Source of the DNA: Macrophomina tecta
Lineage: Eukaryota; Ascomycota; Dothideomycetes; Botryosphaeriales; Botryosphaeriaceae
Assembly (NCBI GenBank): GCA_024180945.1
Contig: JAKSGN010000042.1
Location: forward strand, 283,567 to 347,566
Length of the DNA: 64,000 nt
Direction: 5' to 3'
Numbering within the stretch: the first letter of the stretch is position 1; each line of letters opens with the position of its first letter. The notes under the pieces are model-generated. The model was not told the DNA's origin, made no database searches, and saw only the letters and a list, made by a program, of their open reading frames with translations. Of this stretch, positions 31,801-39,746 are shown piece after piece. A program made the translations under genes and the position numbers.

Positions 31801-34099
31801 TCAGGGCATCGACAGGACAACCGAGAGGATCACGCAAAACTTCTACTTTCCGGGATTACGAAAGACGGTCCAGCGTATAGTCTCGCAATGCGACCTTTGC
31901 ATCCGGAGCAAAGCCGCGACACACGCTCCGTACGGACATTTACAACCCCTGGAAGTACCAGAACGACCATGGCAATGGGTCACGCTAGACTTCATCACAA
32001 AGCTACCAAGGTCTAGGGACCCGCTCACAGAAGTCAAGTTCGACTCGATCCTAGTCTTTGTCGACAGACTCACGAAGTACGCCTACTTCTTGCCCTACCT
32101 AGAGGCATCGAATGCAGAACAGCTAGCCCACACGTTTCTCCGATACATCTTCGCGGATCACGGAATGCCGGAAGTATTGGTTTCGGACAGGGACAAGCTG
32201 ATGAGATCAGAATTTTGGCAAACGCTTATGCGCCAGCTTGGAGCAAAGAACAAACTCTCTACAACGGCACACGCGCAAACCGACGGCCAGACAGAACGGA
32301 TGAACCGGACTCTCGAACAGTATCTTCGCTGTTACATCAACTACCCACAGGATGACTGGGCCACATGGCTACCCATGGCACAATTCGCCTATAACAGCGC
32401 CAAACAAGAGTCAACCAACGTATCCCCGTTCTTTGCCAACTATGGGTTTGAACCAGACGCGTATAGAGAGGCCATCCCAAGCAGAAAATTGGCCCAGAAA
32501 GGCGTTCTCAAGGCCGAGCAGCTAAGGGGATTGCACAAAGCCATCAGTCTCGACCTCGAATATGTACGAATTATGATGTCCAAATACTACAACAGACGGC
32601 ACCAGGCGGCACCGAACCTTAAAAGGGGGGATAAAGTGTACCTCCTCACGAAAAACATCAAATCAAAACGACCGAGCGACAAATTGGATTTCAAGAAAAT
32701 CGGTCCATTCGAAATTGCAGAAAAACTCGGAGAAGTCACGTATCGACTCAAATTGCCTAACACACGGATGAACTCCACCTTTCACGTGGCAATGCTCGAG
32801 CCAGCACCAGAAAACGCCACCATTCCGGAAACTCAGGAAGAAATTATACCAGAAAACCCTGACGCCGAAGAAGACCAGTACCCAGTCGAGAAGATCCTAG
32901 ACTGCAAGCGGTTCGGTCGTCAGCTCAAATATCTCGTCAAATGGGAAGGTTACGGGAATGAAGACAACCAGTGGGTGCCAAAGGACGACATACACTCAGA
33001 CCTTGTCACGGAGTTCCATCGCCAGAACCCTGACCTCCCGCGGAAACGAGGCCGTCCTCGAACGAGAACGACGGAAGGCCCTCGAGAGTCGCAACATCCC
33101 ACACCAGGGACGACGACCGGCGAACAGAATCCACAGGTCCAGGAGAACGCGGGGACCACGCACCAGCCACAGGCTCGCCGGCAGAATCGGCAAACCCAGC
33201 CTCCCGCGGCGCAGCAGGATCCACCGACTCGTGACGTGGCCGTTTTGACGCGGACGGACCCCCGGAATTCTCAGGGTCAGACGGCTCCCCAGCCGCCAGC
33301 TGCTCCAACAGCCTCTGATCCTTCATCTCCAGAGCCGCGACATCCTCCGAAGAAAGTTCGCGATCAAGAATGGAGAAACCACGATCCTCCAGCAACTTCT
33401 GCTGTTTCCGAAGGCGTACTAGCTTCGAGGAAGAAGCGCGAAGGCGAGATTGTAACCTCTCCAACGCCTCCGAGGCCTCCTGGAAATCACGATAAGCAGC
33501 CTCCTCCTCAGAACGGATCCGCTCTTGTTGGCGACGCAAACGATTCACTGTTAGGACGTCAGCAAGGAAAAGAACAAAGAAAACGAATCCTTACTAGTGG
33601 ACACGGAAACCCTCTGAGCGTCACACATGGTATAACCACGAGCCGCACACTCTCCACAACGGGACGAACGAGGACCAATCCTACAGACACGCCCGTTAGC
33701 GGAACAATCGAAACAAGCACGCGTGACCGGAGCAAAGGAATTGATCGCGGTCGACAACTCAGCGCGATAAGCCGACTCGTCGCGAGAACGTTTCACGCCA
33801 GCCATGACGAAGGAAACTTACGGGAGAAAGAGGAATCACAGCAGCAGACGAATTATAGCCTTTACGGAGAATCTTCGGGCCGAAGATCCTTAAAGGGGGG
33901 GATAGTGTTACGGCGCAGCCTACACAGGACCTGGGTAAGAAGGATAAGAAGGACAAGCGGGGCGCCTACGCGCCCGCGAGAAAGATCCACCGGCAAGGAG
34001 TCACGTGACTCCCGGTTCAACTGTTCAGAGCCTTGGCACTCTGAACTCCTGAACTCGCGAAGTTCAGACGTTCAACCGCTTGGCAGAATGAACCCATGA
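28790..34099 (+). CDS. Gypsy Pol polyprotein (PR-RT-RH-IN-chromodomain)
   Basis: The open frame overlaps gag in the -1 phase, so it may be expressed by frameshifting. Domains in order: aspartic protease with LIDTGSSGNF near 85; reverse transcriptase with YLDDILIFS near 635; RNase H with VETDASGFALG near 783; an integrase zinc-binding HHCC region near 1000-1045; the integrase core (WVTLDFITKL, LVSDRDKLMRSEFW, TDGQTERMNRTLEQ); and a chromodomain (YPVEKILDCKRFG, YLVKWEGYG) near 1362-1412. Beyond about 33050 the frame is low in recognisable content and overlaps an antisense gene; it also runs through the right LTR, so the true end of Pol is probably near the chromodomain. Domains are intact by eye. 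Confidence 0.92.
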   Translation: MDQLETSIPSSQRMERLHAQRSLRLSEAKKLDGPTALGSTQGPQSRSLHMVSRTSNTEILTGPNLWKQFKTKGTLNGVPIRILIDTGSSGNFIHNEFVEQCKILYRKKKEPYPLSGFDGKSSVYGEGWVKIETEEATLQIKNHREQISLDVQRIPGHDIILGMPWIRTQKPIFDFSEGDEIVFREEIDDLLRKFGLRMENGLMNTLQRLLSTMNREVASVRPKSGSCVGDSDSGVSQNQDCDAEGEASLVKCNPIAGISPTERNDTLESSREEQDSNDGVRPSDGNINGNLEGGLRQDQDCSVQDAASSVKCSASSGVSPTESSIPENQVQHLSRRTTQRKRKAKSKASRKQLAATEPPVDVQTISREAFRRMRRQGQQVCLMYIKPSPAVQQRALARAQRERPRDEDCPTPIGGDDPARIKRGQHGSLEMWQQPQGTPPIPEMETVPDEYWDLVAVCQERGKGDLPKHQPWDHEIPLKPGTKPAYKPIYSLSKKEMEALKEYIEKNLERGYIRPSTSSAGYPILFVPKKNGKLRLCVDYRQLNDITIKNRYPLPRIDELQDKLGNAKYFTKLDLRDGYHLVRIKEGEEWKTAFRTRLGLYEYTVMPFGLTNAPATFQNLVNDTLREYLDIFCMAYLDDILIFSDTLEEHKKHVRKVLETLQAKNLTIAPDKCFWHTQKVEFLGFVITPGHVGMDDSKLDSIREWPVPKTIKEVQSFLGFANFYRKFIWNYSKVTEPLTRLTQKEHGFQWGDDQQQAFDSLKRMFCEAPVLGIYDPDKPIEVETDASGFALGACLSQPDDEGRWHPIAFYSRKFTPAELNYDTHDKELLAIVSAFKHWRHYLEGTDQQVIVHCDHQNLTRFTTTKELNRRQVRWSQELASYNFKITHRKGVDNAAADALSRRVDYMEGRIEPQPAVLQWTSDGSLTLARQSFPMLRIESNPWHQKIREAYAQDSFAQELLALEDDPRVARDREGTLLFKGLIYVPTRLREALVKDMHVAPAHGHQGIDRTTERITQNFYFPGLRKTVQRIVSQCDLCIRSKAATHAPYGHLQPLEVPERPWQWVTLDFITKLPRSRDPLTEVKFDSILVFVDRLTKYAYFLPYLEASNAEQLAHTFLRYIFADHGMPEVLVSDRDKLMRSEFWQTLMRQLGAKNKLSTTAHAQTDGQTERMNRTLEQYLRCYINYPQDDWATWLPMAQFAYNSAKQESTNVSPFFANYGFEPDAYREAIPSRKLAQKGVLKAEQLRGLHKAISLDLEYVRIMMSKYYNRRHQAAPNLKRGDKVYLLTKNIKSKRPSDKLDFKKIGPFEIAEKLGEVTYRLKLPNTRMNSTFHVAMLEPAPENATIPETQEEIIPENPDAEEDQYPVEKILDCKRFGRQLKYLVKWEGYGNEDNQWVPKDDIHSDLVTEFHRQNPDLPRKRGRPRTRTTEGPRESQHPTPGTTTGEQNPQVQENAGTTHQPQARRQNRQTQPPAAQQDPPTRDVAVLTRTDPRNSQGQTAPQPPAAPTASDPSSPEPRHPPKKVRDQEWRNHDPPATSAVSEGVLASRKKREGEIVTSPTPPRPPGNHDKQPPPQNGSALVGDANDSLLGRQQGKEQRKRILTSGHGNPLSVTHGITTSRTLSTTGRTRTNPTDTPVSGTIETSTRDRSKGIDRGRQLSAISRLVARTFHASHDEGNLREKEESQQQTNYSLYGESSGRRSLKGGIVLRRSLHRTWVRRIRRTSGAPTRPRERSTGKESRDSRFNCSEPWHSELLNSRSSDVQPLGRMNP
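33006..33805 (-). CDS. Spliced antisense gene inside the gypsy element (Cys-rich plus coiled coil)
   Basis: On the minus strand an ATG at 33805 starts a frame with a zinc-binding-like cluster (CFDCSANGRVC, then CGECAARGYTMC, residues ~34-61). A 47-nt intron follows: GTAAGG donor at 33594, a GCTGAC branch-like motif, and an AACAG acceptor at 33548. Exon 2 runs to about 33006 and encodes a long coiled coil (EALERLQSRL, KLVRLRKQQKLLEDRG) and a polar tail, giving about 250 residues. Similar Cys-rich/coiled-coil hypothetical proteins occur widely in fungal genomes as I recall. The degenerate copy at 34.9-35.4 kb still reads as coiled coil on the same strand. Function unknown. Confidence 0.72.
33891..33905 (+). 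promoter_or_regulatory. Polypurine tract before the 3' LTR
   Basis: A run of A and seven G ends just before the right LTR, the usual primer site for plus-strand DNA synthesis. The degenerate copy keeps AAAAGGGGGGATAG near 39660. Confidence 0.75.
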
Positions 34100-34347
34100 A
34101 CTATCAGATTGTATACACTCTCCCACTATTATATAAACCACACTCTTTAGATAGCTTTGACCTTCGTGGTCAACTTCAATAACAATTCGCACATTGTTAG
34201 TAACACGGCCTTCGCACGCAGTGCTCAGTCTTGTCACGTGTTCGACTTGCTCTCACCCTCTTCTTGTACCCACTCAAGGAAATCCTTCGACAGGTTTTCT
34301 CCCTCTTCGGTGTTTGGATCCTTAGAGGCAGAGGCCCGCTCGTTACA
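33906..34347 (+). repeat. 3' LTR
   Basis: 442 bp, same ends and TATA box as the 5' LTR. Confidence 0.95.
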
Positions 34348-35515
34348 GCGTTCTTAAAGCCGAGTAGCTAAGAGAATTATATAAAGCTATTAGTCTCGAC
34401 CTCGAATATATACGAATTATAATATTTAAATACTATAATAGACGGTACTAGGCGGTACTAAACCTTAAAAGAAGGAATAAAGTATACCTCCTTACAAAAA
34501 ATATTAAATTAAAACAACCGAGCGATAAATTAGATTTTAAGAAAATCGGTCTATTTAAAATTATAGAAAAACTTAGAGAAGTTACGTATTAACTTAAACT
34601 ATCTAATATACGAATAAACTCTATCTTTTACATAGTAATACTTAAGCTAGCGCTAGAAAACGCCACTATTCTAGAAATATAGAAAGAGATTATACTGGAA
34701 AATCCTAACGCCGAAAAAAACTAGTACCTAGTCGAAAAGATTCTAGACTATAAGCGGTTTAGCCGTTAGCTTAAATATCTCGTTAAATAGGAAGGTTACG
34801 GAAATAAAGATAACTAGTAGATACTAAAGAACGATATATACCTAGATCTCGTTATAAAATTTTATTATTAGAACCCTAACCTTTCGCGGAAACGGGGTCG
34901 CCCTAAAAGAACGAATCTATTTATAACTTAGCCCTAGACGGAAACGTAATCCTAGCTACTAAGTTAGACTAAGAACCTCTAAAATTCGAGAAGCCCGTAA
35001 TAATAGAAAGACTCGAAGAATGTTTTAAAGTTAGTATATTCTCGCTAGCTATACATCGCTTATCGCGATTCTTCTTTTCGAGCTTTTTTAACTTCTTAAT
35101 AAACGCTAGCTCGCGTTTAAACATCCCCTTTTACTTATACGTAAGAAGAGCGAGTTACTTCTTTAAGCGATAATAATAAGCGTATACCTCGAAACAACGC
35201 TCTTAGAGTTTTAACTCCTCTACTAAAATCTAACGCTTATTCTTATAAAGGCGCTCTAGCTAATCCTCTATCTTCTTTACTTTCGCGTTAATTTTCACCC
35301 CTATAACGGTTAGCCAGGATAGAGAATAAGCGGGAAAGATATATAATCGCGCTAAGAAACTACTAAGTCGTATTTATAGTTCTTTAATAAATAGCGCTTA
35401 TAGTGCCCCGAATCAGACATCCCAATAATAAATAAATACATAATATTGACATATTCTTATGTATTCATTGGCAGATCCTAATATTATTATCGATTGCTAA
35501 GCTTATCAATAATTA

Positions 35516-36214
35516 TTAATATAAAACTGAAGCGCCATGCATGTCGTCGTTGCCGCCAGCAATATCCATGACCTTACCATCTACTGCCACGTAGACTTTG
35601 CGGACCAAGTCATTCTTCACCCAGTTGCTCAGGCATTGAAGCTTCTCGATAGTATCAGGCGAGAGCCGTGCCCTGTCCCAAGAAATTGTCCGCCTTGCGC
35701 AAGAGAATACCCGTTCCGGATCGTCGGACATCGCCGGCACACTTAGTATGTCAATGGCCAATTGGTGTAAACGTGGATACTCAATCCTCTGTTCTTCTCG
35801 ACACCACCATTCAAGCGGTGTTTTGGTCGTCATAGGTCTTGGCGGAGAATTGACGAATTTTTCGAATTCATCCTCATCTCCGGGTTCATCCAAGACACTC
35901 ATTGACTGCTTGATACGCTCGTACGGTGTTACTTCCCGTCGTTCGTCGTTCAGCCGAGCCGCGGACTCCGACGGGAGTGGCCGGTCCTTGTACTTCGCCC
36001 AATGCTGCCGTGCACCAGCAATAGCGGTCTGCCTCCATTCCTCTGCCCAGTGGCGGTCAAGGTACCTCCGGCGCTTTTCTGGATGGAGCAATAATGCCGT
36101 GGCATATATTTGGTTTCTGTCACTCTCTTCATAATACTTCGAGAGAACCCACCAACCCATGTGAATGGAATGAACCATACGCGCGTTGCTGGCGTATTTG
36201 CCCTGCTTTAACAT
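35516..36214 (-). pseudogene. hAT-2 transposase, C-terminal piece
   Basis: Contains YEESDRNQIYATALLLHP and the hATC dimerisation domain (WWCREEQRIEYPRLHQLA, IDILSVPAMSDDPERVFS, RRTISWDRARLSPDTI). It is one base out of phase with the middle piece at about 36212, where the middle piece meets a stop. Confidence 0.9.
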
Positions 36215-36976
36215 CAGTCCAGGTCTGGTAATCGATCGAGCCGTCCATGGCTTACCTTGGCATTCTCAAACTGCATGAAAAGAATATCCATATTCTCTAG
36301 CACCTGATCTATTGATGCCCACTCCATTTGCTGCTCCAAGGTCGCTTGGTAAAACGGCTGCAAGAACTCGTGAGTCATTTTGAGTACTTGCCAATCATCA
36401 TGTGTGAGGATGTCGTCTTCCAGCTCGTTGTGGTATTGGTTGAGGAATATTGACAATGGACCCTCTTGGCTGATAGCCGCATCAAGCAACTTGAACCATG
36501 AGTTCCAACGGGTGATATTGTCAATTCCAAGCGCCTTTTCTGCAATGTCATCCCATGCATCGTTGCGCACTGTGGAATTACGGATGAACACCGCAATGTT
36601 GTGGAGTTTACCCATTGGGCCGATGCTCCGCCAGCCGGCAGTGTCATGGCGTTTCTTGCGCCTGTCGTGACTCTTGTGACAAGTGTTCGACTGAATTTGG
36701 TCGTGTAACGCGTCCGCAACTGTTACATCATTTACCTCGTGTTGCGCCTGCGCAATTGCGGCCTGCAGAGCGTCCTCACTAGTTGCAAAGAGAAAGGCTT
36801 GAAGGGACAAGTTAATGATGTGGCCGGCACACCGCGTTCGAGAGGACACTGGGTCAAGTGTAAGGCCGTACTCTTGCGACAGCTCAACAGCAAGTTGGCG
36901 GAGACAGGTGTCATTCTTTGCGTCATTGTCCCCAGTGAAGTAGCCGATTCGGGGCGCTAAGTGGTACTGTCGGATA
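36214..36976 (-). pseudogene. hAT-2 transposase, middle piece
   Basis: Carries the catalytic core: YFTGDNDAKNDTCLRQLA, CAGHIINLSLQAFLF and the NITRWNSWFKLLDAA region. Its upstream end is the insertion site of the Tc1/mariner element. If that element and one TA are ignored, the reading frame passes straight into the N-terminal piece at 38290. Confidence 0.9.
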
Positions 36977-38287
36977 CCGCACCCGTGCAAAAGTCAGGGC
37001 GCACGGACGTGCACGAGTCAAAACAACAACGTACCCTCTTCATCCCTTGCCTCATTACACCACCATGCAGCGCATCTTTGGACGCGAAATTTCAGGCAAT
37101 GCTAGGCAAAGGCATCAGCTTTCACATAATCAACGAGTTTCGGTTATTACACAATCGCAAGATGGTAAATCTGGGCGTCAAATTGCCCGTGAGACTCGCT
37201 TCTCAGAACACGCAATTAGGAGCTGCATCAACCACTACAATACGACTGGCCAGATTGATCTAACACCTCGTACTGGCCGTCCCCCCAAAGTCAGCCTTCG
37301 CACGGAGCGCCAGATTATTCGTTTTGTTAACCGGTTCCCAAAACTTAAGCACAGCCAGGTGATTAAGCAACTCCAGTTATCTATCCATAAAGATACGCTC
37401 AGGCGTATTCTACGCAAGAACCATATTACCAAATGGCGTGCAAAGAATCGGCCTTGGATCTCTCAAGCGAATGCCCGCATTCGGTACCAATATGCAAAGA
37501 AATACCGGTATAAGAGCTGGAGATGGTGGATGAGGGTTACGTTCGGTAATGAGTGCTCAGTTGAGCAGGGCTCTGGCCACGCACCAAGCTGGGTTTTCCG
37601 TACGCCTGGCCAGCAAAAGTGGGACCAAAGCCGGCTTAATACACGGCCACTTGGCAAGAAGGCAAGATGTATGGTATGGGGTGGCTTTTCAGGCCAGCTA
37701 GGGGTGTCTGATTTACACGTTATAGAGCGTGATTTGGACTCTCCTAGGCAAGGCTATACTGCCAAATCCTATATCAAAGTACTGGAGGAATAGGTACCAA
37801 GAAACTACGACTATAGTATATACTGGTTACAAGATGGTGCTGGTATTTATCGGGCGAACCGGGTGAAGAAATGGCTGCGTGATCACCAAATTAGGTGCAT
37901 TACTCACCCCCTATATTCGCCTGATCTAAACCTCCAGGAATACCTTTGGTGGCCACTAAAGATGAAGCTTCAAGAGATTGCGCCATTTATTGAGCTTGAG
38001 AAGAATCCTGAGCGCGTGGAGGCGTTACTAGCTGAGTGGTTACCTAGGGCATACGCATTGGTGGAAAAACCAAGCCTTAAAGCGCTTTGTAAAAGTATGC
38101 CACAACGGCTTGTAGATGTTATTCAAGCTGGTGGCTATCAAACTCGCTGGTAGCCTAGCTTTATAAAGAATCAACTCTTACTGCATTTGAGCAACTCCTT
38201 GTTGAATAATACGACTCCAAAGTATTGGTGTTGGTGGCAGGATAATTAGCGTCTTGGCCGTGCGCCCTGACTTTTGCACGGGTGCGG
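36977..38287 (+). mobile_element. Tc1/mariner-type transposon inside hAT-2
   Basis: 30-bp inverted repeats (starting CCGCACCCGTGCAAAAGTCA) at both ends, flanked by the TA target duplication (36975-36976 and 38288-38289). About 1.3 kb, with one transposase gene. Confidence 0.95.
37047..38153 (+). pseudogene. Tc1/mariner transposase with an in-frame stop and a changed catalytic residue
   Basis: The frame from 37047 has the paired helix-turn-helix N-terminus (SGRQIARETRFSEHAIRS, the GRPPK hinge) and the catalytic domain. The first catalytic position reads FGNECSVEQ where family members have D, so Asp is replaced by Asn. A TAG at 37791 interrupts the frame, which then continues in phase (LQDGAGIYRANRVKKWL; SPDLNLQEYLW for the third acidic residue) to 38153. 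Both lesions are consistent with C-to-T type transitions. Inactive. Confidence 0.9.
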
Positions 38288-39122
38288 TAATCGTCATCAA
38301 GTGAGGTGCCATAGCCGTGCCGGCGTGAGAGCGGCGGAGGTTTGGTAGCCCTAGCAATGCTTTCCGAGGTTTGTAGGCCTCGTCAACCCATTGGGCGTGA
38401 ACAGCGATATAGGCCTTCCGCTGAGGAGAAGACCATACGTCCATAGCAATGTGTACGAGGCTCCGGGCACGTTCTAGCCATTCCTTTACGGATTGTTGAT
38501 GCGCATCGTAGGCCCTATCCAAGTCCGCCGCAACTGTGCTACCGGAATCAGTTAGGAACTCTTCAACGGCAGGGTTTATCGCGGCCAGAAGTGCCTGGTA
38601 TTCCGGCCAGGTTACGAAGTTGAGCGGTAAATGTTTATGTGCGGATAGCAACATCTGTGCCTCTCGAAAGGCATCGACATTGATTACACTCCGTAGAGTG
38701 TTCATCTCATTCTCCCTGACTTGCTGCAGCCGCTTGCCGGTTGTTCTTGCGAAGGCATTTTCGATGGCTAGTTGGCGCCTGTTTTGAGATTTTGAATCCT
38801 CTCGAACAAGTATGTGATGAGCCTTCTCGAGATGATAGCGGGCGTTGCCAGATATGTGGGTTGACCAGGATGGATTGCGACAACGCGTGCAGTAGTGAAG
38901 TAATTTCCCGCTCATAGTACGTGGCTCGTCGCCTTGAGCTTCTCGAAAGTGATCCCATGTTGATGTGGCTCTCAGTTTCCGTCTCTTGACCGTATGCTGA
39001 GCTGACGATGCCTCGGGTTCTGACAGTGTGCTGGCAACTTGTGAGGCACTGTCAGAGGGTACCACGGAGGAAGAACTTGACGGGGCATTGGATTGGGGCA
39101 GTGAGGATATGTTGACGTCCAT
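38288..39122 (-). pseudogene. hAT-2 transposase, N-terminal piece
   Basis: ATG at 39122. A BED-type zinc finger near residues 55-100 (CTRCRNPSW, then YHLEKAHH) and the start of the RNase H-like core (LVHIAMDVWSSPQRKAYIA) are visible. The frame is cut at 38288 by the Tc1/mariner element. Confidence 0.9.
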
Positions 39123-39746
39123 TGTCGTGTGTAGAGATATGTCGCTGATGTATTACGAACTGCGTACTTGCAACGTGACGGGTATGGCGAGGCAGCAGTT
39201 TCGGTTGCTAGGAGTTACAAACATTGGAGTTCACCTCCTATCTAGAGGCCTGATAAGCAGTAATATGCGTACAAGACTGCAATTTAATCTGAAACACTCT
39301 GGGGGAATTGGCGCTGGAAAATAGTGGGCCTATATTATTAATAGTTAACAATATATATTTATTGGCAGCGTCTATATTATTATCCTTATGGAAAAGCTTA
39401 ACAATAAATATGCCCTTAATAATAAATATATATTTATTACTGGGATGTCTGCCCCGAATCTAAGCTAATAAAATACTTCGTACTAGCGGCACGATAAGCG
39501 CTATAGGGGAAAGGCATCTCGTATTAGTAGTAACTAACGAGCGCGTAATAACGTTACGTCGAGGAAACCTTAGGTATAATAAGTAAAAGACACGGAAGGA
39601 AGTAAGGGTTACCTACTAAAAACTTATATACGTTATAGAATTCTTCGGGCCGAAGGACCTAAAAGGGGGGATAGTATTATAGCGTAGCCTCTATAGGGTT
39701 AGGAAATAGCAGAATAAGGTAGTAAGTAGAAAGCTCGGGTACGGTA

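Larger units (their letters stand above)
26512..34347 (+). mobile_element. Ty3/gypsy LTR retrotransposon with chromodomain integrase
   Basis: Two 442-bp LTRs (26512-26953, 33906-34347) look identical by eye and start TGTTACGGCGCAGC, end CTCGTTACA. Inside are gag and pol open frames and a purine tract before the right LTR. The identical LTRs imply recent insertion or recent homogenisation. The 5 bases left (TAGTA) and right (GCGTT) of the element do not match, so there is no target duplication. Its right flank is the mutated pol of an older copy of the same family. Confidence 0.95.
35414..39451 (-). mobile_element. hAT transposon hAT-2, interrupted by a Tc1/mariner element
   Basis: Ends CAGACATCCCAATAATAAAT at the left and the inverse at 39451, flanked by the perfect 8-bp duplication CCCCGAAT (35406-35413 and 39452-39459). 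It encodes a hAT transposase on the minus strand in three pieces. A TA-flanked Tc1/mariner element occupies 36977-38287. Confidence 0.95.

Noticed and set aside
33050..34099. Last ~350 residues of the pol frame as a real Pol domain
   Set aside because: Low-complexity, runs into the LTR, and overlaps a better-supported spliced antisense gene.
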